Source: Cytobacillus dafuensis (lineage in GTDB: Bacteria > Bacillota > Bacilli > Bacillales > Cytobacillaceae). From it: a stretch of 64,000 nucleotides of DNA. Shown here piece by piece: positions 8,029 to 17,661 of the stretch. The stretch covers positions 2,212,001 through 2,276,000 of the forward strand of contig NZ_CP042593.1 of the NCBI RefSeq assembly GCF_007995155.1, written 5' to 3'. Position numbers and translations under genes: made by a program. The notes below the pieces were generated by a model. It was not told where the DNA came from, searched no databases, and worked only from the letters and a program-made list of their open reading frames with translations. Within the stretch, counting starts at the first letter, position 1; every line of letters starts with the position of its first letter.

Positions 8029-8118
8029 GGTACTGGTGTCCTCCGTAGTCTTCAAAACTATCTGTGACCTGCGTGCCAGGTCAGCTGGGTTCGATTCCCA
8101 GGCAGTCCTGCCATAATA
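8029..8118 (+). repeat. attR: truncated copy of tRNA-Sec 3' part
   Basis: The 90-bp repeat of 2706-2795 with one change (T8109). It includes anticodon, extra and T arms and CCA but lacks the 5' acceptor strand and half the D stem, so it cannot be a working tRNA. Confidence 0.88.
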
Positions 8119-8233
8119 ATTGATATTACGGGGCTTCCTTCCGATGGTTGAGTCTAAGCTGTCTCTTCTCTACTACTTTCTTAACCTCTATAATCTTCAC
8201 AAAACTATTGATAGTGATTATACTCCATACACA

Positions 8234-8425
8234 TTACTGTCTGAAATAATCTACCGAAATAAAATTGTTCATAAGCTCTCCCTCTGAAACCGTTACCCTA
8301 TGTAAAAAATCTTGAGTACGTAGTACAAATTCTTTTACACCTATAAACTCTGATTCAGCAATAACGTAAAATCTCGTTCCCTTTTTCATACCTTTAAAAT
8401 CATTTTTTAGCTCATATTTCTTCAT
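8234..8425 (-). CDS. 63-residue hypothetical protein
   Basis: GAGGTTAG precedes the ATG on the minus strand by about 5 bases. The protein is small and basic at the N-terminus (MKKYELKNDFKGMKKG). No family recognised. It lies just outside the right end of the integrated element. Nothing recognisable lies in the 300 bases between it and the NUDIX gene except a possible short hairpin near 8660. Confidence 0.5.
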   Translation of the reverse strand: MKKYELKNDFKGMKKGTRFYVIAESEFIGVKEFVLRTQDFLHRVTVSEGELMNNFISVDYFRQ

Positions 8426-8724
8426 TGACTAACCTCTATTGATTTTTTCTGCTTTATATTATCTGATATGAATTTTTTTTACACCATATAACTTTTAAAA
8501 ATTCTTTATGAAATCGAAATATATTAGGCAGCATTACCTGTCTCTATTTTAACATCAATAGTTATTAAATATATAATTAGTAAATGTTTATATATAAAAT
8601 TTCACTTAATATATCATAAATAAATAACATAGAAAGCTAATAAAATGAAGTAATTATTAGAGAGGGATTAAGCTCTCTCTGCAGAATTTAATAATATAAC
8701 GATTTCTAAATGAGGTGGAATTAT

Positions 8725-9189
8725 ATGGGCATAAGAAACTCAGCAAAAGCAGTTATCCTTCAAGATGAAAAGTTATTAGCAATAAAGAAGCAGGATCGTG
8801 ATGGATATTACTATATTTTACCTGGCGGCGGTCAAGAGCACAGTGAAAATTTACTTGAAGCATTAAAGAGGGAATGTATTGAAGAAATTAATGCCGATGT
8901 AGAGGTTGGTGACTTAATATTCATTCGGGAATATATCGGTAAAAATCATGAACATTTTGAATTTGATTCACATTTACATCAAACAGAGTATATGTTTTTA
9001 TGTAAGATAAAAGCGGGTAATAAAAAAATAGGTAACGGAACAAACCCTGATGATGGACAACTTGGAGTTGAGTGGTTACCTCTATCTGAGTTGTTTGAAT
9101 ATAGAATTTACCCACAAACAATGAGAGGATATTTACAGGATTATTTTGCAGGAAAAGAAACGCCAACATATTTAGGAGATATTAATTGA
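8725..9189 (+). CDS. NUDIX hydrolase
   Basis: A 154-residue NUDIX-fold protein. These enzymes hydrolyse nucleoside diphosphates linked to another moiety; the substrate cannot be read from sequence. The NUDIX box starts at GGGQEHSE and continues through LKRECIEEINADV, keeping the catalytic REC-EE glutamates but with Asn where Gly is usual. The preferred start is ATG 8725, with GAGGTGG at 8712-8718. An upstream ATG at 8710 overlaps that site. It appears to be transcribed alone. Confidence 0.85.
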   Translation: MGIRNSAKAVILQDEKLLAIKKQDRDGYYYILPGGGQEHSENLLEALKRECIEEINADVEVGDLIFIREYIGKNHEHFEFDSHLHQTEYMFLCKIKAGNKKIGNGTNPDDGQLGVEWLPLSELFEYRIYPQTMRGYLQDYFAGKETPTYLGDIN

Positions 9190-9368
9190 AAATATTGGTA
9201 AATTATTGAATTATGATTATACGATTTGGGTTTTAAAGGAATGGAGGAGAGCTACGACTTTTACTCATTCTTTTTTTATATCAGGCCCAATAAGATGTTA
9301 GCTGTTGTTCTAATTTCTATAAAATGTAATAATTTATGAAAATACCAAAAATAAAGGAGGAGAGACGT

Positions 9369-10655
9369 TTGAACGAAAAAATCTTCGATGCTTCCTATGA
9401 GTATGCCCGTTCATTAGATGAACAAGATGAGTTAAGTACCTTTCGAAGTGAATTTTATTTGAAAGAGGGCACGATTTATCTAGATGGTAATTCACTAGGC
9501 CTACTTTCTAAAAGGGCAGAAAAGGCTTTATTAGAAATGCTAGATTCATGGAAGGAATATGGAATTGATGGATGGACGGAAGGTAAATATCCATGGTTTA
9601 CTTTATCGGAACATTTGGGAAAATTAGTCGCACCTTTAATTCATGCATCAGCTGATGAAGTGATCGTAACAGGATCTACTACAACAAATCTTCATCAGAT
9701 GGTATCAACATTTTATGAGCCGGTTGGAAAAAAGACGAAAATTCTAGCTGATGAGTTAACCTTTCCATCTGATATCTATTCATTACAAAGCCAGCTACTA
9801 CTTAGAGGCTTTAATCCTGATACACACTTAATACGAGTAAAAAGTCGAGATGGTCGGTTACTAGAAGAAGAGGATATCATTGCCGCAATGTCAGATGAGG
9901 TGGCGTTAATTGTTCTGCCAAGTGTATTATATCGCAGCGGACAGGTTCTTGATATGAAACGATTAACAGAGGAAGCTCATAAAAGAGACATTATTATAGG
10001 GTTTGATCTGTGTCATTCAATTGGAGCGATACCTCACTATTTTAATGAATGGGATGTTGATTTTGCAGTGTGGTGTCATTATAAATATTTAAACAGCGGA
10101 CCAGGAGGCGTGGGAGGCCTATATGTGAATAAGAGGCATTTCGGAAAGAAACCTGGACTAGCTGGTTGGTTTGGTTCTAAAAAGGAGAAACAATTTGATA
10201 TGGAGCATTTATTTACACAAGCGGCAAATGCAGGGGCATACCAAATCGGTACACCTCATGTATTAAGTATAGCTCCATTAATCGGTTCGATTGGAATGTT
10301 TGAAGAAGCAGGCATCGAGAAAATACGAAATAAATCATTACACATGACCAGCTACATGATGAATCTTATTTCATTTAAGTTAAAAGATTATGGCTTTTCT
10401 CTTGGAAATCCAGTTGAAGAAAGAAGGCGAGGTGGACATATTTACCTTGAACACACGGAGGCAGCTCGGATTTGTAAAGCTTTAAAAATGAATGGTGTGA
10501 TTCCAGATTTTCGTGCACCAAATGGAATTCGTTTAGCTCCAGTTGCTCTTTATAACTCATTTGAGGATGTGTGGAAATCCATAGATATTTTGAAAGAAAT
10601 TATGGTTAAAGAACAATATAAGCAATTTGAAAACAAGCGTGGAGTAATTGCATAA
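9369..10655 (+). CDS. kynU: Kynureninase
   Basis: PLP-dependent fold-type I enzyme that cleaves L-kynurenine to anthranilate and alanine in tryptophan catabolism. The 428 residues fit the family. Visible motifs: [10 protein letters not shown] near the N-terminus, [13 protein letters not shown] with the cofactor Asp, [12 protein letters not shown] with the Schiff-base Lys, and the C-terminal RIAP-like [12 protein letters not shown]. The start is TTG 9369: AAGGAGGAG lies at 9354-9362, so the ATG at 9336 is upstream of the ribosome site. No kynA or kynB neighbours; a terminator at 10800-10830 closes a monocistron. Confidence 0.9.
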   Translation: MNEKIFDASYEYARSLDEQDELSTFRSEFYLKEGTIYLDGNSLGLLSKRAEKALLEMLDSWKEYGIDGWTEGKYPWFTLSEHLGKLVAPLIHASADEVIVTGSTTTNLHQMVSTFYEPVGKKTKILADELTFPSDIYSLQSQLLLRGFNPDTHLIRVKSRDGRLLEEEDIIAAMSDEVALIVLPSVLYRSGQVLDMKRLTEEAHKRDIIIGFDLCHSIGAIPHYFNEWDVDFAVWCHYKYLNSGPGGVGGLYVNKRHFGKKPGLAGWFGSKKEKQFDMEHLFTQAANAGAYQIGTPHVLSIAPLIGSIGMFEEAGIEKIRNKSLHMTSYMMNLISFKLKDYGFSLGNPVEERRRGGHIYLEHTEAARICKALKMNGVIPDFRAPNGIRLAPVALYNSFEDVWKSIDILKEIMVKEQYKQFENKRGVIA

Positions 10656-10799
10656 TCTGAAATAGAATACTATTTAATAGAAGCAGGATGGTAATGTCCC
10701 TGTTAATACGAGTGAGAGGGGATTTCAATGAGGAATCTAAACGGTACAGCACTTCTTGCTTAGATTTACAATTATTAGTACTTATCAAATGTGAAGGAC

Positions 10800-10830
10800 A
10801 AAAGGCATTGTCAATTCGGCAATGCCTTAA
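10800..10830 (+). terminator. Terminator of kynU
   Basis: AAGGCATTG and CAATGCCTT form a 9-bp stem; the T tract is weak. Confidence 0.6.
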
Positions 10831-10853
10831 AATATTTATACAATACTAAGAAC

Positions 10854-10884
10854 AAAAAAACCTTAGGTTCTTCACCTAAGGCAT
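10854..10884 (-). terminator. Terminator of the glcDF operon
   Basis: CCTTAGGT-TCTTC-ACCTAAGG hairpin just past the glcF stop; the leftward transcript ends in U7. Confidence 0.85.
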
Positions 10885-10889
10885 GAATT

Positions 10890-12218
10890 TCAACTGTTTT
10901 CTCCAACAGCTTCTAATAGTAAATCTACAATATGAACAGCTCTCATGTTTCTTGTAAGTCCCTCACGCTCAATCCCAAGCTTCATTTGCAAAAGGCAGCC
11001 TGGATTGGCTGTGACGATCGTTTTTGCGTTCGCTTCTTTCACATTCACCATTTTCGTATCTAATATTTTCATAGACATTTCTGATTCGACAATATTATAG
11101 ATGCCAGCAGAGCCACAGCAGCTTTCGGCGTTTTTCATTTCGATATAGGTTGAACCTTGTATTGCTTTCAGAAGCATTCGAGGCTCAGCAGTGGTCTTCA
11201 TGACGTTGCGCAAATGACATGAATCCTGATACGTAATGATTTGTGAAGGGAGGGAGAGCTCCTTTTTATGAAAATCTAGTTCTACTAAAATAGAAGAAAT
11301 GTCTTTCAGTTTCTTTGAAAATGCAATAGCTCGATCTGACCAATTAGGATCATCTTTTAGTAAGTGGTCATAATCGATAAGAAATGCGCCGCAGCCACCA
11401 GCGTTTGTAATAATATAATCTACATCTGTTTCTTCAAATGCGGATATATTCTTTTTAGCAAGCTCTTTAGCGTCATTTTTCTCACCGCTATGAGCATGTA
11501 GTGCTCCGCAGCAGGTTTGTGTTTTTGGAATGACAATTTCACAACCAACAATCTGCAGGAGCTTCATTGTTGCGTCATTTGTTTTCATGAACATTGTATC
11601 CATTAAACAACCAGAGAAAAAAGCAACTTTTTTCTTTTTTACACCAAGTGGTTCGAGTTGGTCTGGACGCTGTCTCATTTCTTTACTATTTGGGACCTTG
11701 GGAAGAATTTTCTCCATTGTTGTAAGGCTCTCTGGAAAAAGCTTTAACATGCCGCTTTTCTGGACGATTTTCTGTATACCTGTTTGCTGGTAAATGCTTA
11801 ATAGACTTGTCATAGTACGCATACGGCTCTGATATGGAAATAAACCTTTAAAAACCGTATTTCGAACTAGTTTTGCTGAAAAAGAATGCTTTTTGTTTTG
11901 GTTAATAATATCTCGGGCTTCTTCGAGGAGATGGCCATAATTGACACCAGAAGGACATACCGGTTCGCATGCTCGGCATCCGAGACACATATTTAGCGAT
12001 CGTTCAAAATCCTCATCCGGTTCAATTAATCCATCAACGACAGCCTTCATTAGAGCAATACGTCCACGAGGAGAATGAGATTCCTGAAACCCTGATTCAA
12101 TATAAGTAGGACAAGTGGGCAAACAAAATCCGCACCGCATACAGTTTAGGAGTTCGTTTTCATCCATGCGCTTTTTAAATTCTGCTTGAATTAACTGTTT
12201 TTCCTTTAATGTACTCAT
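10890..12218 (-). CDS. glcF: Glycolate oxidase iron-sulfur subunit
   Basis: Electron-transfer subunit partnering the flavoprotein GlcD in oxidation of glycolate to glyoxylate. The 442 residues include two 4Fe-4S ferredoxin motifs, CMRCGFCLPTCP (about 22-33) and CLGCRACEPVCP (about 72-83), and two CCG cysteine-rich domains (TCCGALHAHSGE, SCCGSAGIYN). The ATG overlaps the glcD stop by 4 bases, implying translational coupling. Corresponds to B. subtilis ysfD. Confidence 0.9.
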   Translation of the reverse strand: MSTLKEKQLIQAEFKKRMDENELLNCMRCGFCLPTCPTYIESGFQESHSPRGRIALMKAVVDGLIEPDEDFERSLNMCLGCRACEPVCPSGVNYGHLLEEARDIINQNKKHSFSAKLVRNTVFKGLFPYQSRMRTMTSLLSIYQQTGIQKIVQKSGMLKLFPESLTTMEKILPKVPNSKEMRQRPDQLEPLGVKKKKVAFFSGCLMDTMFMKTNDATMKLLQIVGCEIVIPKTQTCCGALHAHSGEKNDAKELAKKNISAFEETDVDYIITNAGGCGAFLIDYDHLLKDDPNWSDRAIAFSKKLKDISSILVELDFHKKELSLPSQIITYQDSCHLRNVMKTTAEPRMLLKAIQGSTYIEMKNAESCCGSAGIYNIVESEMSMKILDTKMVNVKEANAKTIVTANPGCLLQMKLGIEREGLTRNMRAVHIVDLLLEAVGENS

Positions 12219-13627
12219 TTTGAGACCACCACACGCTTCCGAGTCTCTTTTGCGAATATTTTACCAGGATTCATAATATTGTTTGGATCAAGGCTTGATT
12301 TAATAGCTTGCATGGCAGCAATCCCCGCTTGGCCAAGCTTCATTTCTAGATAGGGAGCTTTCATAACTCCAACCCCGTGCTCGCCTGTAATCGTACCACC
12401 TAACTCAATCGCTTTTGCAAAAATTTCTTCAAATGCTTTCTCAACCCTTTCAATTTCTTCTTTGTTTCTCGTATCGGTTAAACAAGTCGGATGCAGATTT
12501 CCATCTCCTGCATGACCAAAAGTACAGATCCAAAGCTTATATTTCTCAGCAATTTCATTGATTGCTTTAACCATTCTGGCAATTTCAGAACGAGGGACAG
12601 TCGCGTCTTCTAGAATAGTCGTCGGACGTAAGCGAGCTAGTGCAGAGAGTGCAGCTCGACGTGCGGTTCGAAGTGCTTCTGCTTCTTCTTCCGTTTTCGC
12701 AGCTTCTACAGATACAGCATTTTCAGATTTGCATATTTCGATTATTCGTTCGATATCCTTTGCAACTATTTCAGCTGGTCCGTCTTGTTCGATAAGAAGA
12801 ACTGCTTTAGCATCTGTTGGCAGACCTATTTGTGCAAAAGCTTCAACAGCTTCTAAAGTTGGTTGGTCAAGAAATTCAAGTGTTGTTGGGATAATTTTGC
12901 TGGCAATAATTTTTGAAACAGATTTTGCTGCAGCTTCAAGATCAATATAATGTGCTAAAATCGTTTTCTTTGTTTCAGGCTTAGGGATCAGCTTCAGCGT
13001 TGCTTCTGTAATGATTCCCAATGTTCCTTCTGAGCCGACAAATAAACGTGTTAAATCATACCCAGCAACATCCTTTGCGAGTTTACCTCCGGTGCGAATT
13101 ATCTCGCCGTTCGCTAGTACTATCTCTAGAGCCAAAACATAATCTCTTGTCACGCCGTATTTAAATCCGCGAAGTCCACCTGAATTCTCATTAATATTAC
13201 CCCCAATCGTCGAGATTTTCATTGAGCTGGGATCTGGTGGATAAAATAAACCTTTCTCTTCCACAGCTATCGTTAAATCAAGAGTGATTACACCTGGCTG
13301 TACAGTAACAGTAAGGTTTTCTTCATCAATTTCAAGAATCTTATTTAGATGCTTAAAAAGAAGTACAATACCACCTTCAGTAGGGCATGTTCCTGCGCAA
13401 AGGTTTGTTCCTGAACCCCTAGGAACGATAGGGATTTTATATTCATTACAAAGTTTAAGTACCTTTGAAATCTCCTCCGTATTTCGAGGGGCAATGACTG
13501 CTTCTGGCATTGCTTGAAATTGGGGAGTTGCATCATAAGAGTATACGAGTAGACCCACTTTTGTGTCATCGAAATTTTCAGGACCGACAATTTCAATTAA
13601 TTTTTGACGAGCTTCAATTGAGATCAT
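12215..13627 (-). CDS. glcD: Glycolate oxidase FAD-binding subunit
   Basis: A 470-residue FAD-linked oxidase of the VAO/PCMH family. The FAD-binding domain covers about residues 35-215 (PRGSGTNLCAG, STIGGNINENSGG, FVGSEGTLGIIT). The C-terminal domain ends with the GTITGEHGVG motif. GGAGG precedes the ATG. Only D and F subunits are present, without glcE, as in B. subtilis ysfCD; other 2-hydroxyacids are possible substrates. The divergent-function regulator gene just upstream is the ysfB counterpart. Confidence 0.9.
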   Translation of the reverse strand: MISIEARQKLIEIVGPENFDDTKVGLLVYSYDATPQFQAMPEAVIAPRNTEEISKVLKLCNEYKIPIVPRGSGTNLCAGTCPTEGGIVLLFKHLNKILEIDEENLTVTVQPGVITLDLTIAVEEKGLFYPPDPSSMKISTIGGNINENSGGLRGFKYGVTRDYVLALEIVLANGEIIRTGGKLAKDVAGYDLTRLFVGSEGTLGIITEATLKLIPKPETKKTILAHYIDLEAAAKSVSKIIASKIIPTTLEFLDQPTLEAVEAFAQIGLPTDAKAVLLIEQDGPAEIVAKDIERIIEICKSENAVSVEAAKTEEEAEALRTARRAALSALARLRPTTILEDATVPRSEIARMVKAINEIAEKYKLWICTFGHAGDGNLHPTCLTDTRNKEEIERVEKAFEEIFAKAIELGGTITGEHGVGVMKAPYLEMKLGQAGIAAMQAIKSSLDPNNIMNPGKIFAKETRKRVVVSK

Positions 13628-13734
13628 GTTTTAGGCCTCCTTTTAAACTAATTATTTATAAGAATATGAAAATAAAGGAGCCTTTACTATGGTGAAACAT
13701 ACAAAGATGAATCAAATAAATAGGTATTTTTTGT

Positions 13735-14829
13735 TTATTCCTCTAATAGAAGCAAGGAGAGATGGAGTGTTACTAAGCTTTGGAAATCCTTTGGATTAAG
13801 ATTCGTCAGCTCTTCAATTCTTTTTAAGCGATAATGTAGGGTATTTATATGTATGTGAAGCAATTCAGCTGTATTTTTTATCGATTGATTTTCTTGTATA
13901 TATGCATATAAAGTTTCAATTAAATCTTTTTCTGAAGTAAGTTTTCCGATGGTTCGTTGCACAAACTCTCTTTTTGTTTTTTCACTTACCTCTTGTAATA
14001 ACATTTCTATTTTTAAATCTTCTTCAAATATGGTCGAATTCGTTTTTTGGGCTACAGTTAACGCTCTATCAGCTTGATTAAATGATTCTCTTACATTATT
14101 AGGTTTTACTGCTTTCCCAACACCGAAATAGATATTGACGGAGAAATTTGTTTCCATTTGAGTTTTTAAATGCTTGAGATAATCTAATAAGGCATGTTTC
14201 TTCTGAGGAGTAAGTAAAAATAAGAACCGATTATTGCCCCATCTTATATAAATATTATTTTTATCTGTGTGCTGTCTTTGTTTCAGCTGGTTCCATAGCT
14301 CTCTTTCAGTCATTGTGGGGAGGTTATCAAAGCTTCCTAATATTAATTGGCGATCAACATTTAGGTTTATTCCAAGTATGGATGCTCGATTATAAAACTC
14401 AGAAGTCCAGGTCTTGTCCTGTAACCAATCAAAGACAAATGCTTCAAGCGCTCTTGAGGTCCATTCGATTTGTTCGGCATAATAGCTTTCTTGGACGAAT
14501 AGCTCTGTCATTTTTTTTAATAGTTCCCCATATTGTGAGACTTTCTCTGGATCCCCTGTTATTCCAATAACACATACAACCTTTTGTTGAAAAAAGACGG
14601 GTAAATTTATGCCAGCTTTTACCCCTTTTAATGTAATTTCCATTTCTTTTGTAATAATCACATTTTTTCTTTCCATTATGGATAAAAGTGCACCTTCATG
14701 AAAGTTTCCAAGTCTTGAGTTGTCAGTGCTGGAGATGATAATGCCAGATGTATCAACAATGATGATATCCTCATCTAAAAGTTTTCGTACTTCGATGACA
14801 ATTTTTTTTGCTAATGAAGGTAAAAGCAT
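13735..14829 (-). CDS. CdaR/YsfB-type sugar-diacid/glycolate regulator
   Basis: A 364-residue transcription factor. The N-terminal putative sugar-diacid recognition domain covers about residues 1-130 (SLAKKIVIEVRKLL ... VGITGDPE pattern), a GGDEF-like middle region about 150-280, and the C-terminal PucR-type HTH_30 (ELLHIHINTLHYRLKRIEELT). It sits upstream of glcDF in the same orientation, so it probably activates glycolate utilisation. A 107-bp gap separates it from glcD. Confidence 0.85.
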   Translation of the reverse strand: MLLPSLAKKIVIEVRKLLDEDIIIVDTSGIIISSTDNSRLGNFHEGALLSIMERKNVIITKEMEITLKGVKAGINLPVFFQQKVVCVIGITGDPEKVSQYGELLKKMTELFVQESYYAEQIEWTSRALEAFVFDWLQDKTWTSEFYNRASILGINLNVDRQLILGSFDNLPTMTERELWNQLKQRQHTDKNNIYIRWGNNRFLFLLTPQKKHALLDYLKHLKTQMETNFSVNIYFGVGKAVKPNNVRESFNQADRALTVAQKTNSTIFEEDLKIEMLLQEVSEKTKREFVQRTIGKLTSEKDLIETLYAYIQENQSIKNTAELLHIHINTLHYRLKRIEELTNLNPKDFQSLVTLHLSLLLLEE

Positions 14830-15021
14830 TTTTGCACCTCTAAATAAATGAATTATATCTATTTTAGCATTAACAATTACCGAAATAATGACATTGTAAG
14901 AATTAATTAAATATTTTTATAAAATAATGAATTAGCGGATGAGGTTGTCCAAGCTAAATGGAATCTTTTTAATAATATAGTATAGAAGATCTCCTCCCTT
15001 AGGTTAGTGTGAACTACATTT

Positions 15022-15052
15022 GCCGTTCATCATTTGGTGAACGGCCTTTTTA
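15022..15052 (+). terminator. Terminator upstream of the chemoreceptor gene
   Basis: GCCGTTCA/TGAACGGC stem followed by T5. No rightward gene precedes it; it may end a short untranslated transcript from a promoter near 14950-14990. Confidence 0.65.
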
Positions 15053-15144
15053 ATAAAAGAAAAATAGGTAATTTTCCCCATTTGTATAGGAATTATGGTA
15101 ATATATAAATATGAGTGTATCACTGCATGAAATGGGGAAGAAAA

Positions 15145-16836
15145 ATGAGATTTACCGTAGGAAAAAAGCTTTTATTTGGATTTGTTTCTGTACTTCTATT
15201 ATTTGCCTTGTATGGTGTGATATCTAATTATGAACTAAATAAGATGAATAATGAGTACTCTGATCTAATAGAAGATAAGGTAAAGAAGCTTCTTCTTTTG
15301 AAAAATGTAAAAGAGGACATCATGGCCGAATCAAATGGGATTAGAGGATATTTACTTTCTGGGGAATCAACCTATTTGTCTGATTATGATATGGCGAGTA
15401 AAAGATTGAATCAGCAATTAGAAGAATTGGTCAAAACTTCAAAAGGTAATGAGAATAATGATTTAATAAATAGGCTTAATGACTTACATAAGGAATTCGA
15501 GAAAAGTGCTAATGATGCTATCAAGTTCAAAATGGAAGAAAATGAAGCTGAATATATGAAAATAGTGCATACCTCAGCTAAGGAGATAGGGAAAGAATTC
15601 GATCAAGTAGCTAATAAACTTATTACTTACAATGAAGAACAATTAATTGCATACAGTAATAGTACATCTAAAAATGTTGAAGAAGCAAAATTATTCGTGC
15701 TCATATTTAATATAATTGCTTTTATATTGGCATTTACTATTGCGTATTTCATTAGCAAAATGATAACAAACCCCATCATAGTAGCCTCTAATGCGATTGA
15801 TCGAGTGGCTAAAGGTGAATTAAATATAGGGAAAATAAAAATAAAAAATAAGGATGAGATTGGATCTTTAATTCAGTCCCTTAATAAAATGCTCTATGAT
15901 TTACGTAAGGTAGTTGGGCAGGTTAGAGAGACTTCTGTTCTTGTTTCTTCTAGCAGTGAGGAATTAGCTGCAAGTGCTGGTCAAAGTTCACTTGCTTCAG
16001 AGCAAGTTGCCCAAATTTCTCAACAAAATGCTACAGATATTGAACAACAGCTTTTTAGCTTTCGTTCAGTATCGACATCAATAGGTGAAATGGCTGCAAG
16101 TATTAAAGAAATTACATCGAGCAGTGAAGAAATGAAGGAAGTAACAAAGCATGCAAATGGTCTAACTAATAATGGGCTCCAATCGGTTGAAAATGTAGTT
16201 AAGCAAATTAATGAAATTAACCGAACAGTTAGTAATGCTACTAGTTCCATTCAAGGATTAGAGATTAGATCCAATGAAATTAGTAATATTATTGGTATTA
16301 TTACAAGTATCGCTGACCAAACCAATCTTTTGGCTTTAAATGCAGCTATTGAAGCAGCCAGAGCAGGTGAGCATGGGAAAGGCTTTGCAGTCGTTGCTGA
16401 TGAAGTCCGAAAACTTGCTGAGGAGTCAAAAAATTCAGCGGATCAAATTAAGCAAATGCTTGAAATGATTCAATTAGAAACTTCTAAGTCAGTGAATGTT
16501 ATGGAAGAAGGAAATAAACAAGTTTATGAAGGACTTAAAGAAACAGAGGAAGCAAATTTTGCCTTTTCGCAAATTGCTCAAGCAATGGGGAATGTAACGA
16601 ATAAGGTTGAAATTGTATCTTCAGCATTAGGTAAGCTATTAACAATCAGTGATCAAATCATTTCTGAAATTACAAATGTAAGAGAGATAGCTGAAAAAAG
16701 TGTGGCTGCTACGCAGGAAGCTTCTGCTGCAACTGAAGAACAACTTGCTACAATGGAGGAGGTTTCAACTTCTGCGACCGCTCTAGCAAACCTTGCAGAA
16801 GAATTGCAATCTGTTGTATCCCATTTTAAAATTTAG
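15145..16836 (+). CDS. Methyl-accepting chemotaxis protein
   Basis: A 563-residue chemoreceptor. N-terminal transmembrane helix at about 8-28, an extracytoplasmic helical sensor (4HB/CHASE3-like, about 30-185), a second transmembrane helix at about 190-212, a HAMP domain, and the signalling domain with the conserved hairpin tip [20 protein letters not shown]. It signals through CheW/CheA. GGGGAAG precedes ATG 15145; an earlier GTG at 15115 has no ribosome site. The ligand is unknown. Monocistronic, with a terminator at 16849-16878. Confidence 0.9.
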   Translation: MRFTVGKKLLFGFVSVLLLFALYGVISNYELNKMNNEYSDLIEDKVKKLLLLKNVKEDIMAESNGIRGYLLSGESTYLSDYDMASKRLNQQLEELVKTSKGNENNDLINRLNDLHKEFEKSANDAIKFKMEENEAEYMKIVHTSAKEIGKEFDQVANKLITYNEEQLIAYSNSTSKNVEEAKLFVLIFNIIAFILAFTIAYFISKMITNPIIVASNAIDRVAKGELNIGKIKIKNKDEIGSLIQSLNKMLYDLRKVVGQVRETSVLVSSSSEELAASAGQSSLASEQVAQISQQNATDIEQQLFSFRSVSTSIGEMAASIKEITSSSEEMKEVTKHANGLTNNGLQSVENVVKQINEINRTVSNATSSIQGLEIRSNEISNIIGIITSIADQTNLLALNAAIEAARAGEHGKGFAVVADEVRKLAEESKNSADQIKQMLEMIQLETSKSVNVMEEGNKQVYEGLKETEEANFAFSQIAQAMGNVTNKVEIVSSALGKLLTISDQIISEITNVREIAEKSVAATQEASAATEEQLATMEEVSTSATALANLAEELQSVVSHFKI

Positions 16837-16848
16837 ATTCCAACATAG

Positions 16849-16878
16849 AAGCACTAACCAGTCGGTTAGTGCTTTTTA
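16849..16878 (+). terminator. Terminator of the chemoreceptor gene
   Basis: AGCACTAAC-CAGTCG-GTTAGTGCT followed by T4. Confidence 0.85.
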
Positions 16879-16888
16879 TTGTTCATTT

Positions 16889-17155
16889 TTATTTTTTTCT
16901 AGATCCGGAGCCAAGCAATGCTTGTTTCACCATTTGGTGTCCTAAAACTGCAACCCCAGCAGCAGTTATCCCATTAATGAGTCCCTCATAAGAAAAACCA
17001 AAAGTCAAACTACCAACTGTAATAGAGACAAAGAGAAGTACCCAAATTATCATCCAATTAGGAATTGCTGGAGTTTGTTTCAAAGCAAATCCTAAAACCC
17101 ATAGAGCTGGAACAAGCATTAAATAATTTTGATTTAAATACTCTAATAAATTCAT
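16889..17155 (-). CDS. Phage holin family protein (orphan)
   Basis: An 88-residue membrane protein with two or three hydrophobic helices and the GLINGITAAGVAVLGHQ region typical of a Bacillus holin family (Phage_holin_5_2 type). GGGGGTG precedes ATG 17155; a GTG five codons upstream is less likely. Holins normally make membrane lesions for endolysin export, but no endolysin or phage gene is near. It is probably a domesticated copy or remnant. Confidence 0.65.
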   Translation of the reverse strand: MNLLEYLNQNYLMLVPALWVLGFALKQTPAIPNWMIIWVLLFVSITVGSLTFGFSYEGLINGITAAGVAVLGHQMVKQALLGSGSRKK

Positions 17156-17358
17156 ATTTTTCACCCCCATTTCTTTTTATTACTAATATTTAATGTTTGT
17201 GAGCTTCATTTTGCTTGTTTTGTTTCCTATCCAATGAGAAAAAAATTTATGAATATATATATTCTTTTTTGCTAGTGCAGATAAATATTGAATTCCCAAA
17301 TTCACCATGTCCTTTTTTTCATCTTATCCATATATAAGAATTGAAGGGAGGTGGATGA

Positions 17359-17406
17359 AATGGGTATACCTATAACTAGATTAGTAATTCGAGATGGTGA
17401 AATTTA
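17359..17406 (+). CDS. 15-residue peptide or degraded gene start
   Basis: GGGAGGTGG lies 6 bases before ATG 17359, and a stop follows after MGIPITRLVIRDGEI. The ribosome site is excellent, but the frame is tiny and lies just before a dispersed repeat (17443-17631). It may be the start of a gene truncated by that repeat. Confidence 0.3.
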
Positions 17407-17442
17407 GAATGTGAATTATTGTAATAATACTTTTTAATAATT

Positions 17443-17631
17443 GGCTATGGTAAACTTCCCAGTTGATTTCCGCTGCAGCCACTCGCTTTCCGCGGGCGGT
17501 CCGGAAGCCTCCTCGTAGCTATCGCTACTGCGGGGTCTCCCTTTGACTCGCTTCTCCCGCAGGAGTCTCGCGCCTTCCGCTCCAATCAACAACAAAAATA
17601 GCATTATCAACATTGAGCTTTAACAAAGCTT
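17443..17631 (+). repeat. Family A dispersed intergenic repeat, copy A1
   Basis: Imperfect inverted ends (GCTATGGTTAAACTTC-like and AGCTTTAACAAAGC) enclose GTTGATTT-CGCTGCAG at one side and GGCGCGAG-complement CCAATCAACAAC at the other. Contains the GGGCGGTCCGGAAGCCTCCT core. Related copies are at 27844, 35472 and 37036. Confidence 0.8.
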
Positions 17632-17661
17632 AATAATAAAAAAATTTAGAAAGGAGTGCAG

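Larger units (their letters stand above)
2694..8118. mobile_element. Degenerate integrative element inserted in selC
   Basis: A 90-bp direct repeat (2706-2795 and 8029-8118, one mismatch at 2786/8109) consists of the 3' part of tRNA-Sec plus TAATA and bounds about 5.3 kb. The left copy completes an intact tRNA. The right copy lacks the 5' acceptor strand and is a displaced fragment. A tyrosine integrase lies directly inside the left end, reading toward the tRNA, as in tRNA-targeted phages and islands. The content is small and decayed: integrase with a frameshift, DUF4177, two tiny peptides, broken ORFs, a lipoprotein and YolD. No replication, packaging or conjugation genes were found. Confidence 0.85.

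Noticed and set aside
8029..8113. Second tRNA-Sec gene
   Set aside because: It lacks the 5' acceptor strand and half of the D stem, so it is a displaced fragment, not a tRNA.
10729..10764. 11-codon ORF after GAGAGGGG downstream of kynU
   Set aside because: Too short to support; no conserved context.
12558..12950. 130-codon rightward ORF antisense to glcD
   Set aside because: Shadow frame of a well-supported gene; low-complexity Ser/Ala/Arg composition.
13689..13799. 36-codon rightward ORF with a good AGGAG site
   Set aside because: It overlaps the 3' end of the CdaR-type regulator in antisense, and its peptide has no recognisable features; likely chance.
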